Source of the DNA: Flavipsychrobacter sp.
Lineage (GTDB): Bacteria > Bacteroidota > Bacteroidia > Chitinophagales > Chitinophagaceae
Length of the DNA: 64,000 nucleotides
Direction: 5' to 3'
Assembly (NCBI GenBank): GCA_025963465.1
Contig: JAOQAP010000092.1
Location: 1-64,000, forward strand
Shown piece by piece: positions 8,731 through 18,521 of the stretch. Numbering within the stretch: position 1 is the stretch's first letter; each line of letters opens with the position of its first letter. The position numbers were made by a program, and so were the translations under genes. The notes beneath the pieces are model-generated. The model saw nothing but the letters and a program-made list of their open reading frames with translations, searched no databases and was not told where the DNA came from.

Positions 8731-11067
8731 TTACTGCTTTGTTACTCTAGCGGTGTTCGTTATCCCGTTCTTATTAGTAGCATGTAACAGGTAACTGCCT
8801 GCCGGAAGACTCTTCAGGTCCATTACAGTCATATTGTGCTGCTCATTTGTTGTCATGACCTGGCGGCCTGCAGCATCATATAATGTCAGTGTGCAGCCTT
8901 CAGTATTTGTTACCACTATGGTATTTGTTGCCGGATTTGGATATACTGCTATATTGGTAAGGTTATGTTTATCGATGCCGGGCACCGATAGCTCTTTAGT
9001 AATTTTTCTCACGCGGAAATTGTTGCCATCTGCAATGTAAATATTGCCTGTGCCATCTATAGCAACTCCCGAAGGGCCGGATATCTGTGCTGAGGTCGCG
9101 CTGCCACCATCGCCGCTGTAGCCCGCTACTCCATTACCTGCTATAGTGCTGATAATGCCGGAAGTGTTGATCATCCGAATCCTGTTGTTATTGCAATCAG
9201 AGATATAAATATTGCCATCGCGGTCTGTTTTTATACCTCCGGGTCCTCTGAATGTCGCTGCGGTTGCAGGGCCTCCATCTCCGGAATAACCAAATGTTCC
9301 ATCGCCAGCAATTGTCCTGATGATACCCATTGTATCTACTGCTCTTATCACATTGTCATTGCCGTCGGCAATGTATACAGTTCCGTATTTGTCTACTGCT
9401 ACATCGCTCACCTGTAATTGAGCATCTTGTGCCGGGCCACCATCACCACTGTAGCCATAGACGCCTTTGCCTGCTATAGTAGTGATAATACCGTGGGTAT
9501 CAACTTTACGGATAGCATAATTAAATTCATCGGCTATGTATACATTTCCTGCATCGTCCACAGCTATACCGCAAGGGTCAAATAGCTGCGCGTCAGTAGC
9601 CGGGCCATGGTCGCCGGAGTATCCTGAACCACTACCCCCGGCAAATGTGGTAATGATACCAGAAGTGTTTACTTTTCTTACCACGCTATTCATGTAGTCG
9701 GCTATGTACAAGTTGCCATTTTTGTCAACAGCTACTGCGTAAGGATCCCATATTGTTGCATCTGTTGCAGGCCCCCCGTCCCCGGAATAGCCGGACGCGT
9801 TGGCAAAGCCTGACCCTGCTACCGTTGTCACAATTCCTGATGGTGTTATTTTACGTATCCTGCTGTTATAGGTATCAGGTATGTATACATTTCCGGAATC
9901 ATCGGTTGCTATATTGTAAGGCACTGTTATTTGCGCCTGCAGGGCAGGGCCATCGCCGAATATCCCATTCCGGCCTGCAATACCAGTGATGGTACCTGTT
10001 GTACTTACCTTGCGCAGTTTGTTGTTGTATTGATCAGCCAGGTATACATTGCCTGCAATATCAGTAGCTATGCCCGGTATACGACCGAGGTTTGCCGCCA
10101 GGGCACTTCCGCCATCACCGCTATATCCGGACGTTCCGTTACCAGCGATGGTGGTAATAATGCCGGATGTTGCTACGCTCCTGATACGGGCGTTAAACTC
10201 GTCTGTGAAAATGATATTGCCCGCAGTATCAATAGCTATTGAGGCAGGAAAACTAATGTCTGCCGCAGTTGCCGGACCGCTATCGCCGGAAAAACCCGGG
10301 GTGCCTGTACCTGCAACGGTGGTAATGATGCCGGTAGTGCTGCTTACCATGCGAATGCGGGAGTTGTATTCGTCTGCTATATACAGGTTGCCGGCTTTGT
10401 CAACAGCTATATCTGTTGGGTAGGACAGGTCTGCAGCAGTGGCTGCTATGCCATCTCCATTGTAGCCGGAGCTGCCTGTACCTGCAATAGTAGAAATAGT
10501 ACCAGACGGCGATATCATACGGATCACACTATTGCCCATATCAGATATGTATACATTATCCATACTGTCTACTATGACGCTATTGGGGAAAAACAGCTCT
10601 GCATCTGTTGCCGGTCCACCATCGCCGGAATATCCCGTCGTACCACCGGCTATTGTATTAATGATGCCGCTTGTATTGATCATCCTGATCCTGTCATTGC
10701 GCTGATCAGCAATATAAATATTGCCATGCCTGTCCATTGCTATTGACTTTGCAAAAGAGAAAGCTGCCGCGGTAGCGGGGCCGCCATCGCCGCTAAAATC
10801 CTGACGGCTGTTGCCTGCTATTGTGGTTGCAATGCCTGCGCCGTCTATCTTTCGTATTCTTCCGCCGGAGTTCTCGATGATATAAATATTCCCGGCCGCA
10901 TCTACTGTTGCATCTGTAGGGCGCATAAGCTCGCAGGTAGCTGCAGCGCCATTGTCTCCTATGCCTGATCCTGCAATGGTAGAAATATTTTGTCCCTTAA
11001 CAATTGTTGGGGCCGATGCGAGCAAAGCGATGCCCGCAGTAATGCACATAAGTACATTTCTGTTCAT
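8731..11067 (-). CDS. Secreted NHL-repeat protein with T9SS sorting domain
   Basis: 778 residues: a signal peptide (1-25, ending VKGQ), then 12 successive units of about 55 residues with the pattern I-x-TIAG-x-G-x-GYSGDGGPAT...A-x-D-x-x-GN-x-YIAD-x-x-N-x-x-IRKV, then a T9SS sorting domain from about residue 705 (IAVYPNPATNTIVVTN ... LPAGSYLLHATN). NHL repeats form beta-propeller blades; twelve would fit two six-bladed propellers (inference). The repeats are close to each other at the protein level but diverged in DNA. Likely a surface or secreted binding protein of unknown ligand. It has a smaller relative at 34002-35603. Confidence 0.92.
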   Translation of the reverse strand: MNRNVLMCITAGIALLASAPTIVKGQNISTIAGSGIGDNGAAATCELMRPTDATVDAAGNIYIIENSGGRIRKIDGAGIATTIAGNSRQDFSGDGGPATAAAFSFAKSIAMDRHGNIYIADQRNDRIRMINTSGIINTIAGGTTGYSGDGGPATDAELFFPNSVIVDSMDNVYISDMGNSVIRMISPSGTISTIAGTGSSGYNGDGIAATAADLSYPTDIAVDKAGNLYIADEYNSRIRMVSSTTGIITTVAGTGTPGFSGDSGPATAADISFPASIAIDTAGNIIFTDEFNARIRSVATSGIITTIAGNGTSGYSGDGGSALAANLGRIPGIATDIAGNVYLADQYNNKLRKVSTTGTITGIAGRNGIFGDGPALQAQITVPYNIATDDSGNVYIPDTYNSRIRKITPSGIVTTVAGSGFANASGYSGDGGPATDATIWDPYAVAVDKNGNLYIADYMNSVVRKVNTSGIITTFAGGSGSGYSGDHGPATDAQLFDPCGIAVDDAGNVYIADEFNYAIRKVDTHGIITTIAGKGVYGYSGDGGPAQDAQLQVSDVAVDKYGTVYIADGNDNVIRAVDTMGIIRTIAGDGTFGYSGDGGPATAATFRGPGGIKTDRDGNIYISDCNNNRIRMINTSGIISTIAGNGVAGYSGDGGSATSAQISGPSGVAIDGTGNIYIADGNNFRVRKITKELSVPGIDKHNLTNIAVYPNPATNTIVVTNTEGCTLTLYDAAGRQVMTTNEQHNMTVMDLKSLPAGSYLLHATNKNGITNTARVTKQ

Positions 11068-11229
11068 GGTGTGTTTCTTTTAGCTATATAAAATGATTGT
11101 CTCCCTGACCATGTCTGACACATGCAGGTATAGGATAGTTGTACTCACAACCGACCTACGGATATATAGACGTAGAAATGGCGCCTAATCTTTGGTGCGG
11201 AAGAAAAAATAATGGATGCCTGCGCAGAA

Positions 11230-11841
11230 TTACTGCCTGAAGTGTACCTGGCAGCCTATAGATCTGGTTTCTTTTACAGCTACTTCTTTGCCATTTAACA
11301 AGGCATCTACAGCCTCGGCTATGTACGAATGTTTTACCTGTTTTGGCTGCGCCCCATTGTCATCAATAGCGCCGCTGTACTTTATTATGTACTGTCCATG
11401 CTCTTTCCATACCACAAATGCGTGAGGGGTTTTCTGAGTGGCGAAGTTTTTTGCTACCTGTTGCGCTCCATCGAACAAATAGGGGAAATTGAATTTCTCC
11501 TGCTTTGCTTTTGCTACCATTTTAAGGTATGTATCTTCTTCAAATACTATTGTATCCGTAGAACTTATGGCAATAAGCGGAACGCCTAATGCCTTGTATT
11601 TTTTATTCAATTCATTCAGCCGCGGTGGGTATAGTTTTGCAAACGGGCAATGATTGCAGGTAAAGACTATGATGAAACCCTTTGCTGATGGGTAATCTTT
11701 TAGCGCTACAGATTTGCCGTCTATATTCTTCAGGCTGAAGTCACTGATAGTTTTATCAGCAGCATAGCTAAATGAACTGAGCAATATTGCGACCGTGCAC
11801 GCTATTGCAGACAAGTAAGTGCTGTTTATCCTGCTGCTCAT
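11230..11841 (-). CDS. Exported thioredoxin-like (AhpC/TSA-type) protein
   Basis: 203 residues. An N-terminal signal segment (to about residue 27, SYAADK) is followed by a redoxin fold: ISDFSLKNIDGKSVALKDY, the redox motif FTCNHC (Cys62, Cys65), and KTPHAFVVWK with the conserved cis-Pro region. Predicted to act as a periplasmic disulfide reductase or peroxidase-like protein. Its start overlaps the end of the upstream multicopper oxidase gene by 4 bases (ATGA), so the two are translationally coupled; it may maintain copper-binding cysteines or otherwise assist the oxidase (inference). Confidence 0.88.
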   Translation of the reverse strand: MSSRINSTYLSAIACTVAILLSSFSYAADKTISDFSLKNIDGKSVALKDYPSAKGFIIVFTCNHCPFAKLYPPRLNELNKKYKALGVPLIAISSTDTIVFEEDTYLKMVAKAKQEKFNFPYLFDGAQQVAKNFATQKTPHAFVVWKEHGQYIIKYSGAIDDNGAQPKQVKHSYIAEAVDALLNGKEVAVKETRSIGCQVHFRQ

Positions 11842-13562
11842 TCTTTTGCAAATTTCTTTGTTGTTGTTGTCTTGGTCTGCTCATCTGTCAGCTGCAGAAA
11901 GTATATGCCTGCTTTGAAGCGGCTCATATCTATGCCATCTGTTAGTTGCGGGCGTGGTAGCATGTATACTGTTCTGCCTACTACATCGGTAATGGTAATA
12001 TAGTATGCTTTCATCGCAGGGTCATTGAAAGCAATATAGAGCTTGCCATTCACAGGGTTAGGATATATAGTATAGTCTGCGCCGCGCTGTTCTGTTTGTG
12101 CTATGCCAGCAGGATCGGTTACTACAAATTGCCCCATCATACCACCATCTTCATGTGGGGCAAAGTGACAATGGTACATGAATGGGTGCAGTGCATCGGC
12201 ATAATCGTCAAACTTAGCAACAAAGGTCACAGACTCATTTACCGGTAGATAATAAGTATCCTTCCAGCCGGATTCATGCGAACCTACAGGTCCTGAACTG
12301 CGGGAAATTATTTTGAACTCCACATCATGAATATGGAACGAATGGCCGAACACATTGTTATTGGTCACGGTCCATTTTTCAATAGCATTAAGCGAGACTG
12401 TTTTGTTGATAGTGGTAAGCGCAAAAGGAGTATGGTCGAGGGAGAACGGGGTGCCAGGGCCGCCGGGTCCACCCGGAGTACCATCAGTTACATTTACTGT
12501 TCTGCTGATAGTAGCGTCTGCAGCAGTAAGATAAGTGTTAGCTACAAGACTGGCCGGCAATGAGGTTATAGCTCCGGTTGTGGCTGCAACTACATTAATG
12601 TGCAGGATATTAAAGTCAGTATTGTTTAAGAGGCTACCAAAGGCGCCTGTTGTGCCGGGCTCGCTTCCGGGAAACCCGAATGGCTGGCCCGCATTGTATG
12701 CTTTCAGGTCTATGCTGTTTCCGGTGGCATCACCGGTCATGTCGACCAATATTTCAAGGCGCTCTCCTACCAGTAATTTCGCCCTTGTAACTGATACAGG
12801 TGCATCTAACAAACCACCATCATTGCCAATGATGTAAAATGTCCTGTTGTCACTGAACCCGATATTGTAACCTCTTTCCATTTCGGCGTTCAGTACTCTC
12901 AGCCTTACAAATTGTTTTCCGAAATTTACTTCTGGCTTCAATGTCCCATTGACCACCATCTCATCGCCGTATGGGCCGGGAAGATATTTAAAAGCGTTGC
13001 TTGCATCAAAGGTCCTGCTGGTGAGTGCCAGTGGTATATCGTCTACGCCATAGGTGCGCGGCAGCGCCAGGGAGGCCTCTGCAGCATCTCTTACTATTAT
13101 GAATCCGCCGAGCCCTTTGGTCATTTGTTCTTCGGTCATTGTATGCAGGTGCGGATGATACCAGTAGGTAGCTGCGTTATTCTTTACCTGCCAGTAAGGC
13201 TGCCATATGGTGCCGGGTGGTATCACCTGGTGCGGGCCACCATCCATTACTGCGGGGAGGTGCATGCCATGCCAGTGAAGGGTGGTAGAATCATTCAGGA
13301 AATTATGCACATTCATGTGCACGGTGTCGCCTTTCTGAAAGATCAGTGTTGGCCCCCAGAAATCCCCATTGATACCTGCAGTGATAGTTTGATTTCCTGT
13401 TTTGTATTGGACAAAAGTGTCTTTGAGGTTAAGATTAAATGTAGTTCCGGAAATAGTGTCTGGTATATGCAGCGCATTGTATTGTGCATGGGCAGTAAAT
13501 GTCATCGGTAGCAAGACAACAAGAAGCGCATTGAAAAGAGATAATCTGCGGGAAAACATCAT
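11838..13562 (-). CDS. Multicopper oxidase with T9SS sorting domain
   Basis: 574 residues: signal peptide to about residue 27, cupredoxin domains, and all four copper-ligand motifs. These are HWHGMH (about 97), YWYHPHLH (about 137), HSFHIHDVEF (about 408) and HCHFAPHEDGGM (about 465-477), giving the type 1 site and the trinuclear type 2/3 centre. A T9SS sorting domain covers the last 75 residues (YTIYPNPVNGKLYIAF ... FKAGIYFLQLTDEQ). The family oxidises metal ions or phenolic substrates and reduces O2 to water; sequence alone does not say which substrate. A glycine/proline loop (GTPGGPGGPGTP) precedes the last cupredoxin domain. First gene of a two-gene operon with the thioredoxin-like gene. 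Confidence 0.94.
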   Translation of the reverse strand: MMFSRRLSLFNALLVVLLPMTFTAHAQYNALHIPDTISGTTFNLNLKDTFVQYKTGNQTITAGINGDFWGPTLIFQKGDTVHMNVHNFLNDSTTLHWHGMHLPAVMDGGPHQVIPPGTIWQPYWQVKNNAATYWYHPHLHTMTEEQMTKGLGGFIIVRDAAEASLALPRTYGVDDIPLALTSRTFDASNAFKYLPGPYGDEMVVNGTLKPEVNFGKQFVRLRVLNAEMERGYNIGFSDNRTFYIIGNDGGLLDAPVSVTRAKLLVGERLEILVDMTGDATGNSIDLKAYNAGQPFGFPGSEPGTTGAFGSLLNNTDFNILHINVVAATTGAITSLPASLVANTYLTAADATISRTVNVTDGTPGGPGGPGTPFSLDHTPFALTTINKTVSLNAIEKWTVTNNNVFGHSFHIHDVEFKIISRSSGPVGSHESGWKDTYYLPVNESVTFVAKFDDYADALHPFMYHCHFAPHEDGGMMGQFVVTDPAGIAQTEQRGADYTIYPNPVNGKLYIAFNDPAMKAYYITITDVVGRTVYMLPRPQLTDGIDMSRFKAGIYFLQLTDEQTKTTTTKKFAKE

Positions 13563-13699
13563 TTGACGGAATTTGGTTGTGTATATTTTGGACGTAATCT
13601 ATTGCATATTCCTTCGATAGTTATACATATAAATTTCATGCTTTTGTTTTGAGTGCCATATTGTAATGGCTTAGCGCTTTTAAGTAACTTGCACCGCTT

Positions 13700-16141
13700 A
13701 TGTTCGCTGACATTATCCTTCCCTTAAATCTGCCGCAGATACTGACGTATGGGGTCCCGCACGAAATGCAGGACCTCCTGAGGCCGGGAATGCGTGTGGA
13801 GGTAACCCTTGGGAAGAACAAACAATATGCGGGCATTGTAGAGCGATTGCATAATGAACGGCCGGAAGCATACCAGGTGAAGCCTGTAAGAGGTATAATA
13901 GATGAGGAGCCAGTGGTAAGTGAACGACAGCTGCAGTTCTGGCGGTGGATACAGCAATACTATATGGCTGCCCCTGGAGAAGTAATGCAGGCAGCCCTGC
14001 CCGCCCACCTGAAGCTAATGGGTGAGACCCGGCTGGAATGGATAGGTGAGCAGGATGTGCTGTATGAATGGAGCGATGAGGCCTTTATGGCTACGGAGGT
14101 GCTGCTGCTGAAAGGAGCGGTGACCATAACTGAGCTACGTAATCTTGTGAGTGTGCGCTATTTTGCTGCTGTGCTCAATGAGCTGCTGGAGAAAGAGGTG
14201 ATCCGTATCAATGAAACACTGGAAACGACCTACAAGCCCCGCAAGGAGAAAGTGGTGATACTGGCAGAGGTATATAAAGACCAGAAAGCTTTGATGGAGT
14301 TGTTCAATCAGCTTTCCCGCGCGCCTAAGCAACTGGAGTTGCTGATGGCATATACAGAGCTATCCATTAAGCACGGTGTGGTGCGCCAGGCAGACTTGCT
14401 GGAACGTACAAAAGCATCTGCTGCACAGGTGAAGGCACTTGCAGATAAAGGCGTCTTTACCGTAGCCGAAGTAAATGTAGACCGCCTGCAGGCAGCCTCC
14501 ATAACCAATATAAAAGAAATAGTATTTACCCCCGCACAACAGACGGCATATGACCAGCTTAACGAAGGACTAAAGGATAAAAATGTAGCGCTGCTGCACG
14601 GTGTTACCGGTAGTGGTAAGACCCTCCTGTATATTCATAAGATAAAAGAGTGTATAGCTGCAGGCAAGCAAGCCATACTGCTGCTGCCGGAGATAGGACT
14701 TACAACACAATTAGTAAGCCGCCTGCATGCATACTTTGGCGATATACTGGGTGTGTATCATTCTCACTTCAGCAATAATGAGCGGGTAGAGATATGGGAA
14801 AAAGTAAGGAAGGGCGCTTATAAAGTAGTGGTAGGCCCACGCTCTGCTTTGTGGCTTCCATACAATGATATTGGCGTCATTATCACAGATGAGGAACACG
14901 ACAGCTCTTTCAAGCAGAAAGATCCTGCACCGCGCTTTCATGCGCGTGATGCGGCAATTTACCTTGCAGGATTATTTGATTCAAAAGTGATACTGGGTTC
15001 CGCTACTCCATCGGTAGAAAGCCTGTATAATGTACAGCATGGCAAGTATGCATATGTAGCACTCAAAGAAAGATACCAGGGTGTGAAGATGCCGGTGATA
15101 GAAGTGATCAACGCTAAGTCGCTGGAAACAATAAGGAAACTAGGTGTAAAAATAATTACTCCTGAACTGCAGGCAGCCATGCTGGAAGCGCTTCAACAGC
15201 GCAAGCAGGTTATTCTTTTCCAGAACAGGAGGGGCTATACGCCTATGCAATTATGCACTGTTTGTGGGTATGTGCCACAATGCAAGAACTGCGCAGTATC
15301 GCTTACCTATCATAAAAGTACAGACAAACTCCACTGCCACTACTGCGGACTGAAAACCACGCCTATACAGACCTGCCCGTCATGCGGCAGCCATAGCCTC
15401 GTGAGCAAAAGCTATGGTACGGAGAAGATAGAAGAAGAGGTGCAGTTGATATTCCCTGATGCTAAAGTGGCAAGAATGGACGTGGATAGTATGCGCGGCA
15501 AACAAACCATGAAGGAGCTGCTGGACATGCTGGAGAAGCGAAAGGTAGATATACTGGTAGGCACACAGATGGTCGTTAAGGGTCTTGACTTTGCATCTGT
15601 TGGCCTGGTGGGTGTACTTAGCGCCGACAGCCTGCTTAGTTATCCTGATTTTCGTGTGAATGAACGCGCCTTCCAGCTCATGGAACAAGTAAGCGGCAGG
15701 GCCGGCAGGGTAGACGGCGCGGGCAGGGTACTGATACAGGCATATAATATCCAGCATCCCGTGTTGCAATGGGTGAAAGCGCATGATGTGCATGCATTTT
15801 ATACCCAGGAGATCAAGTATCGCGAGTTTTTTGCCTATCCACCTTTTACCCGCTTACTGAAGATCACTTTCCGCCACCAGGATGAGCCCAAGACGATGGC
15901 CGTAGCCACAAAAATGGCAGAGGCGTTGCTTACTTTTCCTGCTATTGCCGTGCAAGGGCCTGCCCCGGCCACTGTGCCCCGTGTACGCAACCAGTTTATA
16001 CATGAGATATGGATAAAGTGCCCCAGGGATAACAAGATACTCAGCGATGTAAAACACTTCCTGAAGACGCAAAAACAAAACATACTTGCGAACAAGGGCA
16101 ATACGAACGTTCAGATCATATTTGATGTGGATCCTATGTAA
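13700..16141 (+). CDS. priA: Primosomal protein N' (PriA helicase)
   Basis: 813 residues. The N-terminal DNA-binding domain (FADIILPLNLPQILTYGVP) precedes a superfamily 2 helicase: Walker A GVTGSGKT at about 300-307, DEEH box at about 396, and motif GSATPS. All eight zinc-binding cysteines are present between about 519 and 562 (CTVCGY, CKNC, CHYC, CPSC). PriA reloads the replisome at stalled or collapsed forks and works with RecA-made D-loops, relevant here because recA in this window is interrupted. A TAACTTGC sequence resembling the -7 promoter element lies 14 bases before the ATG. Confidence 0.95.
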   Translation: MFADIILPLNLPQILTYGVPHEMQDLLRPGMRVEVTLGKNKQYAGIVERLHNERPEAYQVKPVRGIIDEEPVVSERQLQFWRWIQQYYMAAPGEVMQAALPAHLKLMGETRLEWIGEQDVLYEWSDEAFMATEVLLLKGAVTITELRNLVSVRYFAAVLNELLEKEVIRINETLETTYKPRKEKVVILAEVYKDQKALMELFNQLSRAPKQLELLMAYTELSIKHGVVRQADLLERTKASAAQVKALADKGVFTVAEVNVDRLQAASITNIKEIVFTPAQQTAYDQLNEGLKDKNVALLHGVTGSGKTLLYIHKIKECIAAGKQAILLLPEIGLTTQLVSRLHAYFGDILGVYHSHFSNNERVEIWEKVRKGAYKVVVGPRSALWLPYNDIGVIITDEEHDSSFKQKDPAPRFHARDAAIYLAGLFDSKVILGSATPSVESLYNVQHGKYAYVALKERYQGVKMPVIEVINAKSLETIRKLGVKIITPELQAAMLEALQQRKQVILFQNRRGYTPMQLCTVCGYVPQCKNCAVSLTYHKSTDKLHCHYCGLKTTPIQTCPSCGSHSLVSKSYGTEKIEEEVQLIFPDAKVARMDVDSMRGKQTMKELLDMLEKRKVDILVGTQMVVKGLDFASVGLVGVLSADSLLSYPDFRVNERAFQLMEQVSGRAGRVDGAGRVLIQAYNIQHPVLQWVKAHDVHAFYTQEIKYREFFAYPPFTRLLKITFRHQDEPKTMAVATKMAEALLTFPAIAVQGPAPATVPRVRNQFIHEIWIKCPRDNKILSDVKHFLKTQKQNILANKGNTNVQIIFDVDPM

Positions 16142-16231
16142 AACAGGGTGGCATTTTGCATAAAATGTATATGATGTACCAAATGCGGGTAGTTATTAGT
16201 AAAATAATAATTTCAATAAAGCAATAGTTGA

Positions 16232-16239
16232 TAAGTTTG
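16232..16239 (+). promoter_or_regulatory. Promoter -7 element of the alpha/beta hydrolase gene
   Basis: TAAGTTTG followed by C matches TAnnTTTG; a TTTC sits 17 bases upstream at 16211. The predicted leader is about 45 bases. Confidence 0.5.
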
Positions 16240-16290
16240 CTTTTTTAAGCCAAACAATAGTATTTTAGCAGAATTAGTACAATACAGTAG

Positions 16291-17052
16291 ATGGAATACG
16301 AAATAAAACAAGCAGGAAAATTTAAATACGTAGAAGAAGGACAGGGAGAACCATTAGTATTACTACATGGTCTTTTCGGGGCGTTGAGTAATTTCAAGGA
16401 TCTTGTTGATTACTTCAAAAAGACACACAGGGTCATTATACCCCTGTTGCCATTGTACGATCTTATCTTAATTGATACAAGTGTTTCCGGTCTTGCCAAG
16501 TATTTTACCAAATTTATAGAGCACCAGAAGCTGAAAAATTTTCATCTTTTAGGTAACTCTTTAGGTGGCCATATAGGACTGGTATATGCGCTTAAGCACC
16601 AGGAGTTAATAAAAACCATCACGCTTACCGGCAGTTCCGGGTTATTTGAGAACGGTATGGGCGAGACGTATCCCAAACGAGGTGATTACGAATACGTGGA
16701 GAAGAAGACAGCGCTTACGTTCTACGATCCTAAGGTAGCTACCAAAGAGCTGGTGGACGAGGTGTTCAGCATTATCAACAACAGGATGAAGGCGCTGAAG
16801 ATCATTGCGCTTGCGAGGTCGGCTATACGTCATAACCTGGGCGCTGAGCTGCAGGAGATCAAAGTGCCTGTTTGCCTTATCTGGGGTAATAATGATACCA
16901 TTACGCCTCCTATGGTGGCCCATGAGTTTCAGAAGCTTTTACCTGGTTCTGAACTGCACTGGATAGACAAGTGCGGCCATGCGCCAATGATGGAGGTGCC
17001 TGATGAGTTCAATATGATACTCTCCACTTTTCTTGCAAAACACAAGGCATAA
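16291..17052 (+). CDS. Alpha/beta hydrolase
   Basis: 253 residues with the alpha/beta hydrolase fold: VLLHGLFGAL oxyanion loop, nucleophile elbow GNSLGG (Ser about 90), acid IWGNNDT (Asp about 201) and base CGHAPMMEVP (His about 229). The catalytic triad is complete. No signal peptide, so cytoplasmic. The substrate is unknown; the closest-looking group is the small esterase/2-hydroxymuconate-semialdehyde-hydrolase-like family common in Bacteroidota. Confidence 0.9.
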   Translation: MEYEIKQAGKFKYVEEGQGEPLVLLHGLFGALSNFKDLVDYFKKTHRVIIPLLPLYDLILIDTSVSGLAKYFTKFIEHQKLKNFHLLGNSLGGHIGLVYALKHQELIKTITLTGSSGLFENGMGETYPKRGDYEYVEKKTALTFYDPKVATKELVDEVFSIINNRMKALKIIALARSAIRHNLGAELQEIKVPVCLIWGNNDTITPPMVAHEFQKLLPGSELHWIDKCGHAPMMEVPDEFNMILSTFLAKHKA

Positions 17053-17146
17053 CTTATTGTAATCCAATTGCCATTTTTCTGTTACAGCGCATACTAAGCA
17101 AATTTGGTATGCGTTTTGCAGTGTATACTGTATATATCATACTAAG

Positions 17147-17806
17147 ATGAATGTAGACCAATTGATAGCCCCGTCAGTACCTGTCTTATCAACCGAAGAT
17201 ACCGGCGATCGTGCGCTGGCAGTGATGGAAGAAAATAACCTGACACAGTTGCCGCTTGTAGCGGAAGACCAATATATAGGCCTGGTACAGGAAAATGAAT
17301 TGCTGGAATGGCAAGACACGCAGTCGCTCTTAAGTACCGCTGAAAATCATTTGAACAAACCTGCTATCGTAGCATCGGCACACCCGTTCGAAGCTATCCG
17401 CATTATGAACCAGATGAACCTGTCCATACTGCCGGTAATAGATAATGAGCGCAGGTATGTAGGCACAGTGACAAAAGATACGCTGTTGAAATTCGTTGCT
17501 GAAACAAGTGGTATAGATAATCCCGGCGGTATCATAGTGCTGGAAATAGCGCCAAGAAATTACTCGCTTTACGAAATAGCGCGCATCTGCGAAAATGAAG
17601 ATGTAATGATCATCAACCTGCAGGTGCATACCAATGAAGTAGGTAAGCTGGAAGTGACCATGAAGCTTAACCGGACTTCGCTGGAAGCGGTGGTATCATC
17701 GTTTGAAAGACATGATTATCATGTGAAGGAAGTATTTGGTGAAGAGGCGAATGCTGCAGATATAGAAGGCAAGTATAACCTGCTGATGAACTACATAAAT
17801 ATGTAA
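17147..17806 (+). CDS. CBS-domain protein with C-terminal ACT-like region
   Basis: 219 residues. Two CBS domains (about 1-60 and 68-125; MEENNLTQLPLVAEDQYIG and MNQMNLSILPVIDNERRYVG) normally bind an adenosine nucleotide. They are followed by an ACT-like segment (about 126-200; IIVLEIAPRNYSLYEIARIC ... LNRTSLEAVVSSFERHDYHV). Such proteins sense energy charge or small ligands and have no catalytic site. The gene is followed after 47 bases by the DUF3109 gene, which has its own promoter element. Confidence 0.88.
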   Translation: MNVDQLIAPSVPVLSTEDTGDRALAVMEENNLTQLPLVAEDQYIGLVQENELLEWQDTQSLLSTAENHLNKPAIVASAHPFEAIRIMNQMNLSILPVIDNERRYVGTVTKDTLLKFVAETSGIDNPGGIIVLEIAPRNYSLYEIARICENEDVMIINLQVHTNEVGKLEVTMKLNRTSLEAVVSSFERHDYHVKEVFGEEANAADIEGKYNLLMNYINM

Positions 17807-17820
17807 TGTCCGCAATTGCT

Positions 17821-17828
17821 TAACTTTG
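17821..17828 (+). promoter_or_regulatory. Promoter -7 element of the DUF3109 gene
   Basis: TAACTTTG followed by C is an exact TAnnTTTG match, 25 bases before the ATG at 17854. Confidence 0.6.
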
Positions 17829-17853
17829 CAGCCAATAATCTAAAAAAGACCTG

Positions 17854-18441
17854 ATGATCGCAATAGATAATGTGCTGCTGAGTGATGAAGTTGTAGACGA
17901 ACAATTTGTTTGTGACCTGAACAAGTGTAAAGGTGGCTGCTGTGTAGATGGTGACTGTGGCGCGCCGCTTACCAAGGACGAAACAAAGATCATTAAAAAG
18001 ATATACCCTACTATCAAATCTTACCTGACTCCCGAATATATTGCTGAAATAGAAAAACAGGGCACTCACACTACCGATCCTGAATATGGCTATGTAACAC
18101 CTACGGTGAATGGTGGTATATGCGTATATGGTATTACCGATGAACTGGGAATAGTAAAGTGTGGTATAGAAAAAGCATGGCGGGAAGGCAAAGTAGATTT
18201 CCGCAAACCAATAAGCTGCCATTTATTTCCTATCCGCATTACAAAGTTTGATGGTTACGAGGCTGTGAATTATGAGCCGCGTGAAGACCTGTGCAAAGCA
18301 GCATGTAAACAAGGCAAGGCCCTGAAAGTGCCGGTATATGTATTCCTGAAAGATTCATTGATCAGAAAGTATGGTGAAGAATTTTACGGAACACTTGATG
18401 CAGTTGCGCAAAAAATGAAAAAGGACAAAGCAAGATCCTAA
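17854..18441 (+). CDS. DUF3109 family cysteine-rich protein
   Basis: 195 residues. The N-terminal cysteine cluster CDLNKCKGGCCVDGDCGAPL, later Cys residues in GGICVYG and VKCGIE, the block ISCHLFPIRI, and LCKAAC together give a conserved set of metal-binding cysteines typical of DUF3109/YkgJ-like proteins. The family is thought to bind Zn or an Fe-S cluster; its function is not established. No signal peptide. Conserved in Bacteroidota. Confidence 0.88.
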   Translation: MIAIDNVLLSDEVVDEQFVCDLNKCKGGCCVDGDCGAPLTKDETKIIKKIYPTIKSYLTPEYIAEIEKQGTHTTDPEYGYVTPTVNGGICVYGITDELGIVKCGIEKAWREGKVDFRKPISCHLFPIRITKFDGYEAVNYEPREDLCKAACKQGKALKVPVYVFLKDSLIRKYGEEFYGTLDAVAQKMKKDKARS

Positions 18442-18521
18442 ACGGAACCAGATTGTCCTTTGTATTTTTTATTTCAGTAGAATGTGCAATTGTCGCATTA
18501 ATCACATTCCCGCATTAATAA

